Position numbers and translations under genes: made by a program. This document shows, in pieces, positions 5,723 to 6,001 of a stretch of 6,001 bases of DNA. Numbering within the stretch: position 1 is the stretch's first letter; each line of letters begins with the position of its first letter. Below the pieces are notes generated by a model. It saw nothing but the letters and a program-made list of their open reading frames with translations. It did no database searches and was not told the DNA's origin. Source of the DNA: Candidatus Omnitrophota bacterium (lineage in GTDB: Bacteria; Omnitrophota; Gorgyraeia; 2-01-FULL-45-10); contig JAUYDB010000165.1 of the NCBI GenBank assembly GCA_030691985.1, forward strand, positions 1 through 6,001. The letters run 5' to 3'.

Positions 5723-6001
5723 ATGGCATATCGTTACGGTGATCGGAACCAATTAGCATTATTCCCGCCATGCGTTGATGACTTTGTACCAAAAGACGCC
5801 GCGGTACGGGCCTATGACGCCATGGTGGAGGCGCTCGACTTCAATGAACTGGGGATAGACATATCCCCTGACAATGTCGGCAATCCCCAATATGATCCAA
5901 AGGCCATGCTAAAACTTCATGTCTATGGTACGGCCTACGGCGTCCGCTCTTCTCGCAAGCTTGAGCGCGAAGCCCATTATAACATATCCTTCATCTGGCT
6001 T
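5723..6001 (+). CDS. IS1182-family transposase, N-terminal fragment (runs off the window)
   Basis: The frame is open from ATG 5723 to the last base, 93 codons without a stop, so the gene is cut by the window edge rather than visibly truncated. It begins MAYRYGDRNQLALFPPCVDD and continues with DFVPKDAAVRAYDAMVEALD, then NPQYDPKAMLKLHVYGTAYG and VRSSRKLEREAHYNISFIWL. The series YDP-AMLKL---YG---GVRSSRKLERE is characteristic of the DUF772 (InsH N-terminal-like) domain of IS1182/IS5-related transposases. The DDE catalytic residues would lie to the right, outside the window, so integrity cannot be judged. The product would catalyse cut-and-paste or copy-type movement of the element. Confidence 0.88.
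   Translation, partial: MAYRYGDRNQLALFPPCVDDFVPKDAAVRAYDAMVEALDFNELGIDISPDNVGNPQYDPKAMLKLHVYGTAYGVRSSRKLEREAHYNISFIWL

Larger units (their letters stand above)
5638..6001 (+). mobile_element. IS1182-type insertion sequence, left part only
   Basis: The element is identified by its transposase N-terminus. The left boundary is uncertain: GACTGTGTCGTAATTATTAA beginning near 5638 has the look of a terminal inverted repeat, but the right end lies beyond the window and no target duplication can be checked. The leader between that point and the transposase start holds a promoter, an inverted repeat and a strong ribosome binding site. The element points in the same direction as the fmt operon, so it is exposed to transcription entering from upstream. 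Confidence 0.65.

Overview
The window carries five complete genes, all on the plus strand, followed by the 5' end of an insertion sequence that runs off the right edge. In order they are three consecutive glycosyltransferase family 9 genes (ADP-heptose:LPS heptosyltransferase type, 343-1452, 1475-2452 and 2495-3547), a YchF/OLA1-like P-loop protein with degraded nucleotide-binding motifs (3544-4617), methionyl-tRNA formyltransferase fmt (4617-5564), and the first 93 codons of an IS1182-type transposase (5723-6001). Spacing is tight (22 nt, 42 nt, a 4-nt overlap, a 1-nt overlap), so the five genes probably form one operon read from somewhere left of 343.

The genome is bacterial (Fmt; Shine-Dalgarno sites) and the heptosyltransferases point to a Gram-negative envelope with an LPS-like core. 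GC content is moderate, with frequent ATA (Ile) and AGG (Arg) codons. Runs of GT9 paralogs with a C-terminal four-cysteine cluster, beside a divergent YchF homolog, would fit Candidatus Omnitrophota or a related or deltaproteobacterial-type lineage. That assignment is an impression from gene content, not a demonstrated one.

Positions 1-342 have no convincing complete gene. They hold a family of degenerate repeats: one copy at about 31-74 is inverted relative to a copy at 203-247, a shorter third copy lies at 285-322, and an AT-rich core (about 80-195) sits between the first two. A second repeat type, a palindromic CCCCTCTCCCC/GGGGAGA...GAGGGG unit, has been absorbed in frame into the 3' end of the first glycosyltransferase and supplies its last ~29 residues.

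Functionally the first three genes should transfer sugars, probably heptoses, onto lipid A-core or a related glycan at the cytoplasmic face of the inner membrane. Fmt formylates initiator Met-tRNA. The YchF-like protein keeps the C-terminal TGS-type domain and the NxxE adenine-recognition motif, but has lost the DxxG motif and the Ser/Thr of the P-loop, so it may bind ribosomes or nucleotide without normal hydrolysis.

After fmt, a well-placed ribosome binding site leads into a TTG-initiated reading frame of only 12 codons, possibly the stump of a former operon gene. The insertion sequence follows. Its transposase has an internal extended -10 promoter placed between the arms of an inverted repeat. 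Transcripts entering from the fmt operon could therefore fold and hide the transposase ribosome binding site, while transcripts from the element's own promoter could not.
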